Source: JAUIBE01 sp035267185
Lineage (GTDB): Bacteria; Pseudomonadota; Gammaproteobacteria; Xanthomonadales; SZUA-36
NCBI GenBank assembly: GCA_035267185.1
Contig: DATFLY010000162.1
Span: 1-24,817, forward strand
Direction of reading: 5' to 3'
DNA: 24,817 nt
The translations under genes and the position numbers were made by a program. Of the stretch, positions 14,569-23,151 are shown piece after piece. Position 1 is the stretch's first letter, and every line of letters begins with the position of its first letter. The notes beneath the pieces were generated by a model. That model worked only from the letters and a program-made list of their open reading frames with translations, searched no databases and had not been told where the DNA came from.

Positions 14569-16224
14569 ATGATCATGCGACAGTGGATAAAATCAGGCGC
14601 ACCATGGATCTGGCTCAATGCCGCCGCGGTTGCCATTTTGATTTTGCTGGTCGGCGGGCTTGTCAGCATGCTGGTGGCAAGGGGGTTCGCCCATTTCTGG
14701 CCGACACCGGTTGATCGCTACGTCTATGACGATCGATCGAATGAACGCATGACCCTGATGGGACAGGTTCGGGATCGTGAAACCATCAGCCTGGCGCGCC
14801 TTCAGGAGTCCGGGGCAGCCATCGAAAGTGATGCCAACGAAATAGAGCGCATTTTGTTGAAAATCGGCAACCGCGATCTTGAAGACCAGGATTTCCGATG
14901 GATACTCACCCCCAATATCCGGCAGCAAACCCGCCCCCTGAGTGCGGTTGTGGTTGAACGTGCCGAGTGGGGCGTTTTTATCGGTTATGTGCGCGGCCTC
15001 AGACGCGATGGCCAGCTACTGCAAAGCAGCGATGTGTGGGAAGAATTCCAGGCGGGAATTGAACAGACTGCAGGCCTGAGGGCGAACATTCGTGAAATTG
15101 AGCGCGACCAGGTTGGCAAAATCAACCACCGAATGGAGCAACTGCGGTTACAGGAAAGGCGTCTTCTGCTCGATGAGGTATCAGCTACGGAACCATTTTC
15201 GGAAATAGAGTTGGAGCGCAACGCGCTGGAAGCTGAGTATCTGAAATATGAAGCCCGGCTGACTTCACTGTACGAGCAAATTCAGAAAGACACCGTCATT
15301 CTTGAGACTGCTGAAGGTGAGCAGGTGCAGCTCAGCATGGCTGACGTTGTTAAAGCCTGGCGTCCAAACGATATGAGTTTCAGCCACAAGGTCATGCATT
15401 TCTTTGGCGCTTTCTGGGCGTTCGTTTCAGAGGAACCTCGTGAGGCAAACACTGAAGGTGGGATATTCCCGGCCATATTCGGAACGGTGCTGATGGTTTT
15501 TATCATGACTGTCGTGGTTTTTCCGTTCGGGGTAATAGCAGGAATTTATCTGCGTGAGTATGCAAAGCAGGGTTTGCTCACCCGCACAATCAGGATTGCA
15601 GTCAGCAACCTGGCTGGCGTGCCTTCCATCGTATACGGTGTCTTTGGCCTGGGATTCTTTATCTATGCGGTCGGTGGCACCATCGATGAATTGTTCTATG
15701 AAGAAGCGTTGCCCATGCCAACGTTTGGAACCGGCGGGCTGTTCTGGGCTTCACTCACCCTGGCACTATTAACGCTTCCGGTCGTCATCATCTCCACAGA
15801 AGAGGGTTTGTCCCGAATTCCGTCATCTTTACGCCAGGGCAGCCTGGCACTGGGCGCAACCCGGTGGGAAACGCTGTGGCGAACAGTGCTGCCGGTGGCC
15901 AGCCCGGGAATAATGACCGGCTTGATTCTTGCTGTGGCCCGGGCCGCAGGAGAAGTCGCGCCTTTAATGCTGGTTGGTGTGGTCAAGCTGGCGCCATCAC
16001 TCCCGGTTGACGGACAGTTTCCGTTCCTGCACCTTGAACGCAAATTCATGCACCTTGGTTTTCATATCTATGACGTCGGATTCCAGAGCCCGAATGTGGA
16101 AGCAGCACGTCCACTGGTTTACGCTACCGCAATGCTGCTTGTTTTGGTCACGTTACTTCTGAACGCTGCGGCAATTCGACTTCGAAACCGTCTGCGCGAG
16201 AGATACAAAGGACTCGAAACTTGA
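14569..16224 (+). CDS. pstA: Phosphate ABC transporter permease PstA, long form with periplasmic coiled-coil insert
   Basis: This second permease of the Pst importer has 551 residues against ~300 in E. coli. A membrane helix (~13-37) is followed by a ~260-residue periplasmic insert with mixed strands to ~150 and a long charged coiled coil (~160-245, e.g. INHRMEQLRLQERRLLLDEV). The core permease then runs from ~300 to 540 with the EAA loop SLALGATRWETLWRTVLPVA. The first ATG of the ATG-ATC-ATG cluster (14569) is used here; 14575 is equally possible. Its stop codon overlaps the pstB start (TTGA at 16221-16224), indicating coupling. The insert would face the propeller-like domain of PstC in the periplasm. 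Confidence 0.92.
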   Translation: MIMRQWIKSGAPWIWLNAAAVAILILLVGGLVSMLVARGFAHFWPTPVDRYVYDDRSNERMTLMGQVRDRETISLARLQESGAAIESDANEIERILLKIGNRDLEDQDFRWILTPNIRQQTRPLSAVVVERAEWGVFIGYVRGLRRDGQLLQSSDVWEEFQAGIEQTAGLRANIREIERDQVGKINHRMEQLRLQERRLLLDEVSATEPFSEIELERNALEAEYLKYEARLTSLYEQIQKDTVILETAEGEQVQLSMADVVKAWRPNDMSFSHKVMHFFGAFWAFVSEEPREANTEGGIFPAIFGTVLMVFIMTVVVFPFGVIAGIYLREYAKQGLLTRTIRIAVSNLAGVPSIVYGVFGLGFFIYAVGGTIDELFYEEALPMPTFGTGGLFWASLTLALLTLPVVIISTEEGLSRIPSSLRQGSLALGATRWETLWRTVLPVASPGIMTGLILAVARAAGEVAPLMLVGVVKLAPSLPVDGQFPFLHLERKFMHLGFHIYDVGFQSPNVEAARPLVYATAMLLVLVTLLLNAAAIRLRNRLRERYKGLET

Positions 16225-17087
16225 ACCAGGAAAGGGAACTGCCTTTGCATACATCTGCGGCTGCCGATACAGCTGCCGATGACAATGCACAGATTGAGCT
16301 TCAGGTTGAAAGTCAGCAAGAGTCTGAGCAGGACGTGGTTGCGGTGACGGTGCGTGATTTAAATCTTCACTACGGCAAGGTGCAGGCCTTGCGGGATATC
16401 AATCTTGATATTCCGGAAAAACAGGTGACCGCTTTCATTGGCCCCAGCGGCTGTGGAAAATCCACGCTGCTGAGGTGTTTCAACAGGCTAAATGACCTGA
16501 TTCCCAATTGTGTGATCCAGGGTGAAATAACGGTCAATGGACGAAACGTCCATGACGCGTCGGTCGATGTAGCTGAATTGCGTCGCAGTGTTGGCATGGT
16601 TTTTCAGAAACCGAACCCGTTTCCCAAATCAATTTTTGAAAATGTCGCCTATGGCCTCAGGATCCAGGGCATCAAGCGTAAGCAGCAACTCGATCGGGCG
16701 GTCGAGAGTGCCCTGAAAGGTGCTGCTTTATGGGAAGAGGTAAAGGATCGGCTGAATGAGTCTGCTCTCGGCCTGTCCGGCGGTCAGCAGCAACGGTTGG
16801 TGATTGCCCGCGCGATTGCGGTTCAACCCAAAGTCATCCTCCTGGATGAACCATGTTCTGCACTCGACCCGATTTCCACCCTCAAGGTCGAAGAGCTGAT
16901 AAATGAACTCAAGGCGCAATTCACAATCATAATTGTGACGCACAACATGCAGCAGGCGGCCCGGGTTTCAGATAAAACCGCGTTTATGTACCTGGGCGAA
17001 ATGGTGGAGTATGACAATACCGACCAGGTGTTTACCAACCCTCGTAACAAGCGCACTGAGGACTACATCACCGGAAGGTACGGTTAA
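16221..17087 (+). CDS. pstB: Phosphate ABC transporter ATP-binding protein PstB
   Basis: PstB is the ATPase driving phosphate import through PstC-PstA. It shows Walker A GPSGCGKST (74-82), the PstB-typical RCFNRLNDL, signature LSGGQQQR, Walker B VILLDEPCSALDPIST and the switch histidine in IIVTHNMQQAARVSD. MVFQKPNPFPKSIFENVAYG is a family hallmark. The product is 288 residues, with an acidic Ala/Gln/Glu-rich N-terminal extension of ~40 residues not found in the ~257-aa E. coli protein. The only start upstream of this tail that couples to pstA is TTG 16221, overlapping the pstA stop; a shorter start would remove part of the extension. phoU follows after ~107 bases. Confidence 0.95.
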   Translation: MNQERELPLHTSAAADTAADDNAQIELQVESQQESEQDVVAVTVRDLNLHYGKVQALRDINLDIPEKQVTAFIGPSGCGKSTLLRCFNRLNDLIPNCVIQGEITVNGRNVHDASVDVAELRRSVGMVFQKPNPFPKSIFENVAYGLRIQGIKRKQQLDRAVESALKGAALWEEVKDRLNESALGLSGGQQQRLVIARAIAVQPKVILLDEPCSALDPISTLKVEELINELKAQFTIIIVTHNMQQAARVSDKTAFMYLGEMVEYDNTDQVFTNPRNKRTEDYITGRYG

Positions 17088-17090
17088 GTC

Positions 17091-17118
17091 ATTCTGTCCG
17101 CCTGATTCTGTCCGCCTG
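17091..17118. repeat. Perfect 14-bp tandem duplication between pstB and phoU
   Basis: The 14-mer ATTCTGTCCGCCTG occurs twice head to tail (17091-17104 and 17105-17118), just after the pstB stop. It contains CTGTC half-sites, but their 14-base step does not match the 11-base PhoB-box period. It is probably a slippage duplication; a regulatory function is unproven. Confidence 0.7.
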
Positions 17119-17131
17119 ATTTGGCAGTTTC

Positions 17132-17158
17132 TTGCATCACGGCGCATGGCGCGATAAT
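17132..17158 (+). promoter_or_regulatory. Possible weak phoU promoter
   Basis: TTGCAT (17132-17137) and GATAAT (17153-17158) are separated by 15 bases, shorter than the ideal 17, upstream of ATG 17195. With a ~107-base gap after pstB, phoU may have its own promoter in addition to read-through from pstB. The call rests only on motif resemblance. Confidence 0.25.
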
Positions 17159-17194
17159 TTTGTAAACAGGCTGCTTTGAAAGGGAACTCAAAAG

Positions 17195-17920
17195 ATGGAC
17201 AAGCTCAATCTCGGTCAACACATCTCCCAGCAGTACAATGCGGAACTCGAAGAAGTTCGCAGCAACGTTCTCCAGATGGGCGGCGTGGTTGAAGAGCAGC
17301 TTCGTTTCGCCACGCTTGCCCTGGTCAATGGGGATTCCGAGCTGGCTGCGCATGTCGTTCAAAATGACGTTCGGGTGAATTCATTCGAAGTTGAGATTGA
17401 CGAGGAATGCACCCGTATCCTGGCTCTGCGCCAGCCGGCGGCATCCGACTTGCGGCTTGTCATGGCGGTCATCAAGACCATCACTGACCTGGAGCGAATC
17501 GGCGATGAGGCCAAGCGTGTGGCCAAGATGGTTGTGGAAGATTCCAGCGGGTCGATGCGCAGTGAAGTTCGTCAGGAAATAGAACACATGGCAACGCTGG
17601 TGCGGCAGCAACTGAGGATGGTACTTGACGCTTTCGCTCGTACAGACGTCGAAACGGCGGTCGAAGTGGTCAAGGCGGATGCCAAGGTCGACAACAAGTA
17701 CCAGTCCATTACCAGGCATCTCATGACTTACATGGCCGAAGATGCAAAGAACATTCCCGACATTCTGAAAATATTATGGGCGGCCCGTGCCATGGAGCGA
17801 ATGGGTGACCGCTGTGAAAATATCGCCGAGTATGTGTTTTACCTGGTGCATGGCCGTGACATTCGTCACACCAGCCTCGATGAGGTCATGGAACAGCTCA
17901 GCACAGTCAAATCCTCCTGA
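17195..17920 (+). CDS. phoU: Phosphate-signalling protein PhoU
   Basis: This 241-residue, all-helical cytoplasmic regulator links the Pst transporter to the PhoR/PhoB system and keeps the regulon off when phosphate is plentiful. Both metal-cluster motifs of the duplicated three-helix fold are present: DLERIGDEAKRVAK (~98-111) and AMERMGDRCENIAEY (~199-213). Length and order match standard PhoU. AGGGA lies about nine bases before ATG 17195. It closes the pstC-A-B-phoU operon, but phoB and phoR are not in the window, and neither is pstS. A second PhoU relative, the DUF47 protein, is encoded 5 kb upstream on the other strand. Confidence 0.95.
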   Translation: MDKLNLGQHISQQYNAELEEVRSNVLQMGGVVEEQLRFATLALVNGDSELAAHVVQNDVRVNSFEVEIDEECTRILALRQPAASDLRLVMAVIKTITDLERIGDEAKRVAKMVVEDSSGSMRSEVRQEIEHMATLVRQQLRMVLDAFARTDVETAVEVVKADAKVDNKYQSITRHLMTYMAEDAKNIPDILKILWAARAMERMGDRCENIAEYVFYLVHGRDIRHTSLDEVMEQLSTVKSS

Positions 17921-18032
17921 ATCATCAGGCCGGTTTGGCGGCAGCTCATCAGATTGCCGAACTGTCCATACCTGACTCTCCGTCCAGTTTGCACCGTGTT
18001 TGCGAGCGTGGCGTGCTCGAATGACACATAAA

Positions 18033-18058
18033 AAAAGGGCCGGTTTCCCGGCCCTTTT
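18033..18058. terminator. Bidirectional rho-independent terminator
   Basis: AAAA, then the stem GGGCCGG (18037-18043) with CCGGCCC (18048-18054), a TTTC loop, and TTTT. It sits between the convergent ends of phoU (plus) and the secreted beta-helix-like gene (minus). The A and T runs allow it to work in both directions. Confidence 0.9.
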
Positions 18059-18088
18059 CATGGTTTCGACTTTTTCAGTCTTTTACGT

Positions 18089-19852
18089 TTACTGACCACC
18101 TGATACCTGGTGGGTCCAACCGTCGGTCCAGTCACTCTGGCCGTCGAATCCACCACGGTAGAATGTGTTGTCGAAGAACTCATTGCCGGTGATTTCAGCA
18201 ATGTTGACACTGTTTCTCAATGCCCGGGAGTTTGCATTGGGCATGTAACCATTCAGTTGCGGATTTGCAGACTCATTATTTTCGAATGCGTTGCTGTTGA
18301 AGAAATCTCCAACCGAATAAGGCGCATCGTCGCCATCGACAAAGTCAGTGCCGCAGTTGATGATCACACCATTGAAAGAACTCACATCGGTATTCGGTGA
18401 AGCAGGTGTGCCTGCTGCATCGTAAGTCGCCGGGGCATCATTCCACTGGATACAGCCAATTGGAAAGCCATCGACAATGGTGTTGTATATATTTCCGCCT
18501 GAACCGTCCTTGAACTGGATGCCAGAGTCACCATTGCCATTGCCCAGGAAGGTGTAATTGGCCACGGTCGGGGTAGCACGAGGCATGGCGTCAAAGCCGT
18601 CCGGGTTGCTGGCGCCCTCGATACCGAAGCCTTCACCGAACCCTTCGCCATGAATCACCAGGCCGTATTGCAGGTGACCGGTGTAACCAAGATCCCAGTC
18701 GACCGCGTCGTCACCGCCTTCGGTAACAACCATGTATTTAACGTTAACTGTGCCGCCGAAAAACTCAGCGCCATCGTCCTGGCCACGGTACGCCTGCAGG
18801 TGATGAACTTTAGTGCCAGCGCCCACGCCCTGGAAAGTAAAGGAATTTACTTCGGCATTTGGCTGGAATTCAATTCCCGCGTAACGAACCTGGAAATAGC
18901 TGACTTCGCCACTGGAGTCATATGGGTCATCGCCTCCAAAACGCTGGCTCTGGTCGAATTCCGAGAAGCAGTTGAACGGGGCTTCCGGGCATGCATTGGC
19001 AGGTGCGTTTCCGGAAATGACAAGGCCGCCAACATCTCCGGGGTTTGGGCTGCCGAATTCAGCACTGAAGCCATCCTGGGGACTTGTCAGCACGATAGGG
19101 GCAGTTGGTGTGCCATTGGCATAGATCTGTGAGCCAGGGCTGATATAGAGGTAGTCAGCAGACTGTCCGGCACCGATCATAACCGTACCTGGTTCAATCC
19201 AGATGGTTGCCGAATTGGCGTTGTCATCACCAACCCGAACCAGGCCATCAAGAACCCATGTGATCTCGTTCGTCAGGACGATATCATCGGTAATCACGCC
19301 ACTCAGTACGCAACCACGAGGCACCAGTCCCAACGGGGTTGAGAACGCAGGACAACTGGAGAACTCCTCCCTGTAAACGCAGCTTTCGGCTGGTCCGTCC
19401 ACGGGTCGAAGATCACCCAGGTCTGAATCCGGGAAGCCGGAATCGTCATTCATATCCAGGTTTACAGACAGGCTGTTACAGGAATTCAAAGTCACCGAAG
19501 CTGTGCCAACTGAAACACCCTGCGCTGGGTCGAAGTCACCGGCAAATTCGCCACCTGAATACAGGAGGATGTCCACGTCGTTACGCTCAAACTCATGTTC
19601 CAGGAACGGTGAGAACAGAATCAGCCAGACCGGCTCGTTGTTTTCGTCGTAGGTGAACAACGCGCCAAAAAACAGTGTTGAACCATCTGCCTGGGGCGCT
19701 GAAAGCACGGAAATACCGCGTCCATCTGCCGATGGTGAGAAATAGTTACCGTCAAAAACGTCGCTCCACTTGACCGCCGCGCTTGCTGAGCCAGCAAACA
19801 TAAAGCCGGCGATCGCACAAAGCAGCGCAAGTCGTCGCAATGAAATCTTCAC
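18089..19852 (-). CDS. Secreted beta-helix-like protein encoded after a TonB-dependent receptor
   Basis: From GTG 19852 (GGAGGG seven bases upstream) this gives 587 residues with a clear signal peptide, MKISLRRLALLCAIAGFMFA ending GSASAA. An N-terminal domain (~27-150) has aromatic TYDENNEPVWLI-type motifs like those in secreted proteins of Xanthomonadales. The rest (~175-585) alternates short strands and Gly/Asn/Asp turns (ISPGSQIYANGTPTAPIVLT, GGLVISGNAPANAC, GAEFFGGTVNVKYMVVTEGG, GDDAVDWDLGY), consistent with a right-handed beta-helix or pectate-lyase-like solenoid. I recognise this Asp/Gly-rich type as a common companion of TonB-dependent receptors in marine bacteria, but know of no proven function. 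Four or more Cys lie in the secreted part. It is last in the TonB operon, 134 bases after the receptor. Confidence 0.75.
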   Translation of the reverse strand: MKISLRRLALLCAIAGFMFAGSASAAVKWSDVFDGNYFSPSADGRGISVLSAPQADGSTLFFGALFTYDENNEPVWLILFSPFLEHEFERNDVDILLYSGGEFAGDFDPAQGVSVGTASVTLNSCNSLSVNLDMNDDSGFPDSDLGDLRPVDGPAESCVYREEFSSCPAFSTPLGLVPRGCVLSGVITDDIVLTNEITWVLDGLVRVGDDNANSATIWIEPGTVMIGAGQSADYLYISPGSQIYANGTPTAPIVLTSPQDGFSAEFGSPNPGDVGGLVISGNAPANACPEAPFNCFSEFDQSQRFGGDDPYDSSGEVSYFQVRYAGIEFQPNAEVNSFTFQGVGAGTKVHHLQAYRGQDDGAEFFGGTVNVKYMVVTEGGDDAVDWDLGYTGHLQYGLVIHGEGFGEGFGIEGASNPDGFDAMPRATPTVANYTFLGNGNGDSGIQFKDGSGGNIYNTIVDGFPIGCIQWNDAPATYDAAGTPASPNTDVSSFNGVIINCGTDFVDGDDAPYSVGDFFNSNAFENNESANPQLNGYMPNANSRALRNSVNIAEITGNEFFDNTFYRGGFDGQSDWTDGWTHQVSGGQ

Positions 19853-19896
19853 TATATTTCCCTCCGGGATTTGAAAAAGTATTTTTGGATTGAACA

Positions 19897-19915
19897 ATGA
19901 CCATTGGTTGGTCAT
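19897..19915. promoter_or_regulatory. Perfect hairpin upstream of the secreted protein gene
   Basis: ATGACCA (19897-19903) pairs perfectly with TGGTCAT (19909-19915) around TTGGT, in the 134-base gap between the receptor gene and the secreted protein gene. There is no T-tract typical of a terminator. A smaller CCCGT/ACGGG pair lies nearby at about 19921-19937. It may be an operator or an RNA structure adjusting the ratio of the two products. Confidence 0.35.
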
Positions 19916-19986
19916 GGTGACCCGTACAGTAACGGGCATTTGTTACAGGAATATTGCGTTCCGGATGTGAATATGACGTTGGTGTT

Positions 19987-22900
19987 TCAGTAAGACCACT
20001 GCAGTCCCAGTGAGAGCTCACGACCCAGCTCGAATTCACGTGTAATTTCTTCTCCCTGGGTGAATTCGACTCGTGGATTGAGAATGTTTCGCAGCTTTAA
20101 TGTGAACTGCCAGTCTTCCCTGAAACGCAATTTGTAGACAAAATCCAGTTGTGGAAAGGGTTGTTCATAAATATCCGGTTGGCCCAGAACCCCTGCCTGG
20201 GTAATTCGTTCGCCGAATTCGTTGTAAAGCAGGGTCCATTCATGTGGACTGTCAGGGTTGTTATAGCCCACCTGGAAATTAACAACCCATGGTGATTGCC
20301 CCTGTAGCGGTCGGTCGGGGTTTGTCTGGGTTGTCAGGCTGGTATCAATTTCAACCTCTGAATCGATCCAGGCATAGTTGAATGCGATGTAGTAGTTCTC
20401 CCAGTTAAACGGTCCGACCGGGCCAAGGCTGAAGTCGTCCAGCCAGTTGAGCCAGCTGACATCCTCAATCCAGCCCAGCGACTGTGAATAATCGAATTCG
20501 ACACCGGAAAGATCGGCTGCAAGTGCGTTCTGGAGTGTAATGATTCGCGCTGAGCCGCCCGATGAAAAAGTCTTTTCAATCGGGTTGGTGAATTCCTTGT
20601 AGAAAATCGCCACTGAAAAGCTCTCGCTGGGTGAAAAATAGTATTCCCAACGCAGGTCGTAGTTGGTCAGTTCTGCCGTGACCAGGTCCGGGTTGCCGAC
20701 GGTGACAATGTCGAGCAAGGGGTCCAGGTAAGGTGCCGGAGACAGCTCGCGAAAGTCCGGCCGGTTGAGCGATTCGGCGTAGGCCGCCCTGATCTGGGCA
20801 TTGGCACTGTAGGCCCAGGTAACGGCCGCTGACGGCAGCCGATCAACCTGGTCGATTTGGCCGATCACCGGAGGTGCGCTGGGGTTAGACAGATCGGCAG
20901 TGATAACCTCCTGCTGATTGTCCTCTTTTCGCAGGCCTGCTGAAACACGAATCAATCCATCAAAGCCTGTCCAATCCAGGTTCATGTACATTGATTCCAG
21001 CGCCTGGGTTGCGGTGTAGGTGTCTGTTGCGCGGGTCGATTCTCTCAACTGCAGTATGGATGGATCAATGTATTCGGGTGTAAACAGCTCGGAGTAGGAC
21101 AATGTGCGCAAGTCGTTTGGAATTCTGCCCTGGAAAGCAAATGTCCTGATGCTGGCATCACGATCACGCTCCAGGTCGCCGTATCCGCCACTGATGGCCA
21201 GCAGGTTTCGCCCAAACGTCAATGGCAAAGTGGTGTCCATCGACCAGTTACTCAGATTGTCTTCAAGGCTGGACCAGCCCTGTTCGTTGCTGTCGGCACG
21301 GGTGGAAACCAGGTATTCGCCGTCCTCGTCATCATCGTCACGGCGATAACGGCGTGTGTTCGGCTCGTCCCGGGTCGCCGTGGCATCGGTGTACTGCCAG
21401 TTGAGTGACCAGTCCTCGAAAGGCAGGGCATGGGAGCCTACAGCCTGGTATGAAAGGAGCTCATTTTCGATCCACTGAAACAGGTAACGTTGCAGGACCT
21501 GGTTATCCTCGACGCCTTCGGTGAGCTTGGTCTCGTCAGTTGTCTGTCGCAGCAGCATGGCATTGAAGCCCACCTCCTGCCCTTCACCGAATTCAATTCC
21601 CGTGTTCGCAAACAGGCCTGTGTCGATCCTGTTGATGGTTCGGTATACGTCGAACTCATCAGCAAGTTGCAGACCGTTACCACTCGATACAGCGCTGAAT
21701 TCTCTCCTGACTTCCTGCACATTCCCCCATTCATTGTCATACTTCAGGGCTGTCAGAAATCCCCAGCGATAGCCGTCACCAAATTCAAAAGAGTTGCCGT
21801 ATTCACCGGCAACGCTGAAATTAGGCGGGATGCTTTTTGTGATCAGGTCATAGGTGCTGCCGGCAGCAAGATCTTCGCCGTACACTTCAATCTCTTCAGG
21901 GGTGAATCCGTCAGGGTTTGTGAAAGACCTGGGTCTCAGGAACTGGCCATCTGCAATCGCCTCGGCCAGCGAAACGGGCAGATCCCGGGCACCGTCATCA
22001 AAACCCAGCCAGTCGGTGTCACTGCCCTTGTAACTCAAACCATCCTCGAATGTGGTGTTACCCCTGTAGCCAAGACTCATGCTGAACCCGGCGGTTTCTT
22101 CGGACGGGAATGAAACGGTTCGCAGCTGTACCGTGCCACCACCAAACTCTGCGGGAAGGTTTGCAGAGGCTGTCTTCTGCACCACAACGGCCTCGATCAC
22201 CCCTGTAGGGAATAATGATAAGGGCACGACCCGGCGAGTCGGGTCCGGACTGGGAATCACGGCATCATTGAGTAACACGCTTGAATAACGCTCACCCAGG
22301 CCGCGCACATAAATGTACTGTCCATTGACCAGGGTAAGCCCGGTCACTCGCTTGAGTGCCCCGGCAGCGTCCGAGTCACCCGCTCGCGAAATCTGTTCGG
22401 CACTCAGGACATCAGTCACGCCATCCGATTCGCGGCGTTCAGCCAGAACCGAGGCAAGCGAGCCGGATATAAACGGGGCAACCACAACGAATTCAGGCAA
22501 TTCAGAGCCCGCGGGGATCAATTCGAGGTTGACTTCCGCTGTATCAGCTGAAGCCACCTGCAGTTCGTCACGTGTAAATGTGTTGTAGCCGGAATGCAGC
22601 ACCGAGAGTGAATATGTGCCAGCTGGAACATTGATCGTGAAACGGCCCTGTTCATCGCTTCGAATTTGTTCAGTGATGCCGCTGATGAAAATTCGTGCAC
22701 CCGCAATGGCAGCACCATCGTCCGCGCTGGTCAGGATTCCGAATATCGTTCCCGGGTCGCCGTCGATTTTGTCGCTCTGTTGGTTGGTTCGCTCATCTGC
22801 CAGGTCATCCAGATGCGAACTTTCCTCCTCGTAGAGAGCAGAACCACCGCCGGAAATATCAACAATCCATTGCGCCACTTCGTCCTGAGTCACGATCACC

Positions 22901-23151
22901 TGCTGCTCAAGCACAACACTGTCCTGAACACGAAGCTCCAGTTCGTGAATGCCGGGATCGAGCACCAGTTGTGCGACGCCGTTTTCGCCGGTCAGGGTCT
23001 GCAGTTCATCATCGACCAGTACTTCCACGTTGTAGACCGGTGAACCCTCATTGAACACGTAAAGGGTGAATTCACCGGATTGTGCCCAGGCCGATATCGC
23101 TACCAGCAGCAAGAGCGCCGATGCCAGTGACGCAAATGATTTTAGAGACAT
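19987..23151 (-). CDS. TonB-dependent outer-membrane receptor with two N-terminal Ig-like domains
   Basis: This 1054-residue TonB-dependent receptor has a signal peptide (1-23, ending AWA). Two beta-sandwich extensions follow: a PEGA-like unit (~26-100) and a CarboxypepD_reg-like unit (~135-212, SADDGAAIAGARIFI... then GRFTINVPAGTYSLSV). A TonB-box-like segment EFVVVA sits at 220-225. The plug domain (~245-345) includes ALKRVTGLTLVNGQYIYVRG and GLGERYSSVLLND. The remainder is the 22-strand barrel, ending LSLGLQWSY with a terminal aromatic residue. Its start overlaps the TPR gene by ten bases, so it is translationally coupled. Location beside Pst suggests a phosphorus-containing ligand, unproven. 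Confidence 0.93.
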   Translation of the reverse strand: MSLKSFASLASALLLLVAISAWAQSGEFTLYVFNEGSPVYNVEVLVDDELQTLTGENGVAQLVLDPGIHELELRVQDSVVLEQQVIVTQDEVAQWIVDISGGGSALYEEESSHLDDLADERTNQQSDKIDGDPGTIFGILTSADDGAAIAGARIFISGITEQIRSDEQGRFTINVPAGTYSLSVLHSGYNTFTRDELQVASADTAEVNLELIPAGSELPEFVVVAPFISGSLASVLAERRESDGVTDVLSAEQISRAGDSDAAGALKRVTGLTLVNGQYIYVRGLGERYSSVLLNDAVIPSPDPTRRVVPLSLFPTGVIEAVVVQKTASANLPAEFGGGTVQLRTVSFPSEETAGFSMSLGYRGNTTFEDGLSYKGSDTDWLGFDDGARDLPVSLAEAIADGQFLRPRSFTNPDGFTPEEIEVYGEDLAAGSTYDLITKSIPPNFSVAGEYGNSFEFGDGYRWGFLTALKYDNEWGNVQEVRREFSAVSSGNGLQLADEFDVYRTINRIDTGLFANTGIEFGEGQEVGFNAMLLRQTTDETKLTEGVEDNQVLQRYLFQWIENELLSYQAVGSHALPFEDWSLNWQYTDATATRDEPNTRRYRRDDDDEDGEYLVSTRADSNEQGWSSLEDNLSNWSMDTTLPLTFGRNLLAISGGYGDLERDRDASIRTFAFQGRIPNDLRTLSYSELFTPEYIDPSILQLRESTRATDTYTATQALESMYMNLDWTGFDGLIRVSAGLRKEDNQQEVITADLSNPSAPPVIGQIDQVDRLPSAAVTWAYSANAQIRAAYAESLNRPDFRELSPAPYLDPLLDIVTVGNPDLVTAELTNYDLRWEYYFSPSESFSVAIFYKEFTNPIEKTFSSGGSARIITLQNALAADLSGVEFDYSQSLGWIEDVSWLNWLDDFSLGPVGPFNWENYYIAFNYAWIDSEVEIDTSLTTQTNPDRPLQGQSPWVVNFQVGYNNPDSPHEWTLLYNEFGERITQAGVLGQPDIYEQPFPQLDFVYKLRFREDWQFTLKLRNILNPRVEFTQGEEITREFELGRELSLGLQWSY

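Noticed and set aside
17091..17118. Tandem CTGTC-containing repeat as a Pho box for phoU
   Set aside because: The 14-base period does not fit the 11-base PhoB spacing; simple slippage duplication is more likely.
19853..19939. Upstream ATG for the secreted beta-helix-like protein
   Set aside because: It would bury the signal peptide behind 29 residues; GTG 19852 has a strong GGAGGG site and places the signal peptide at the N-terminus.
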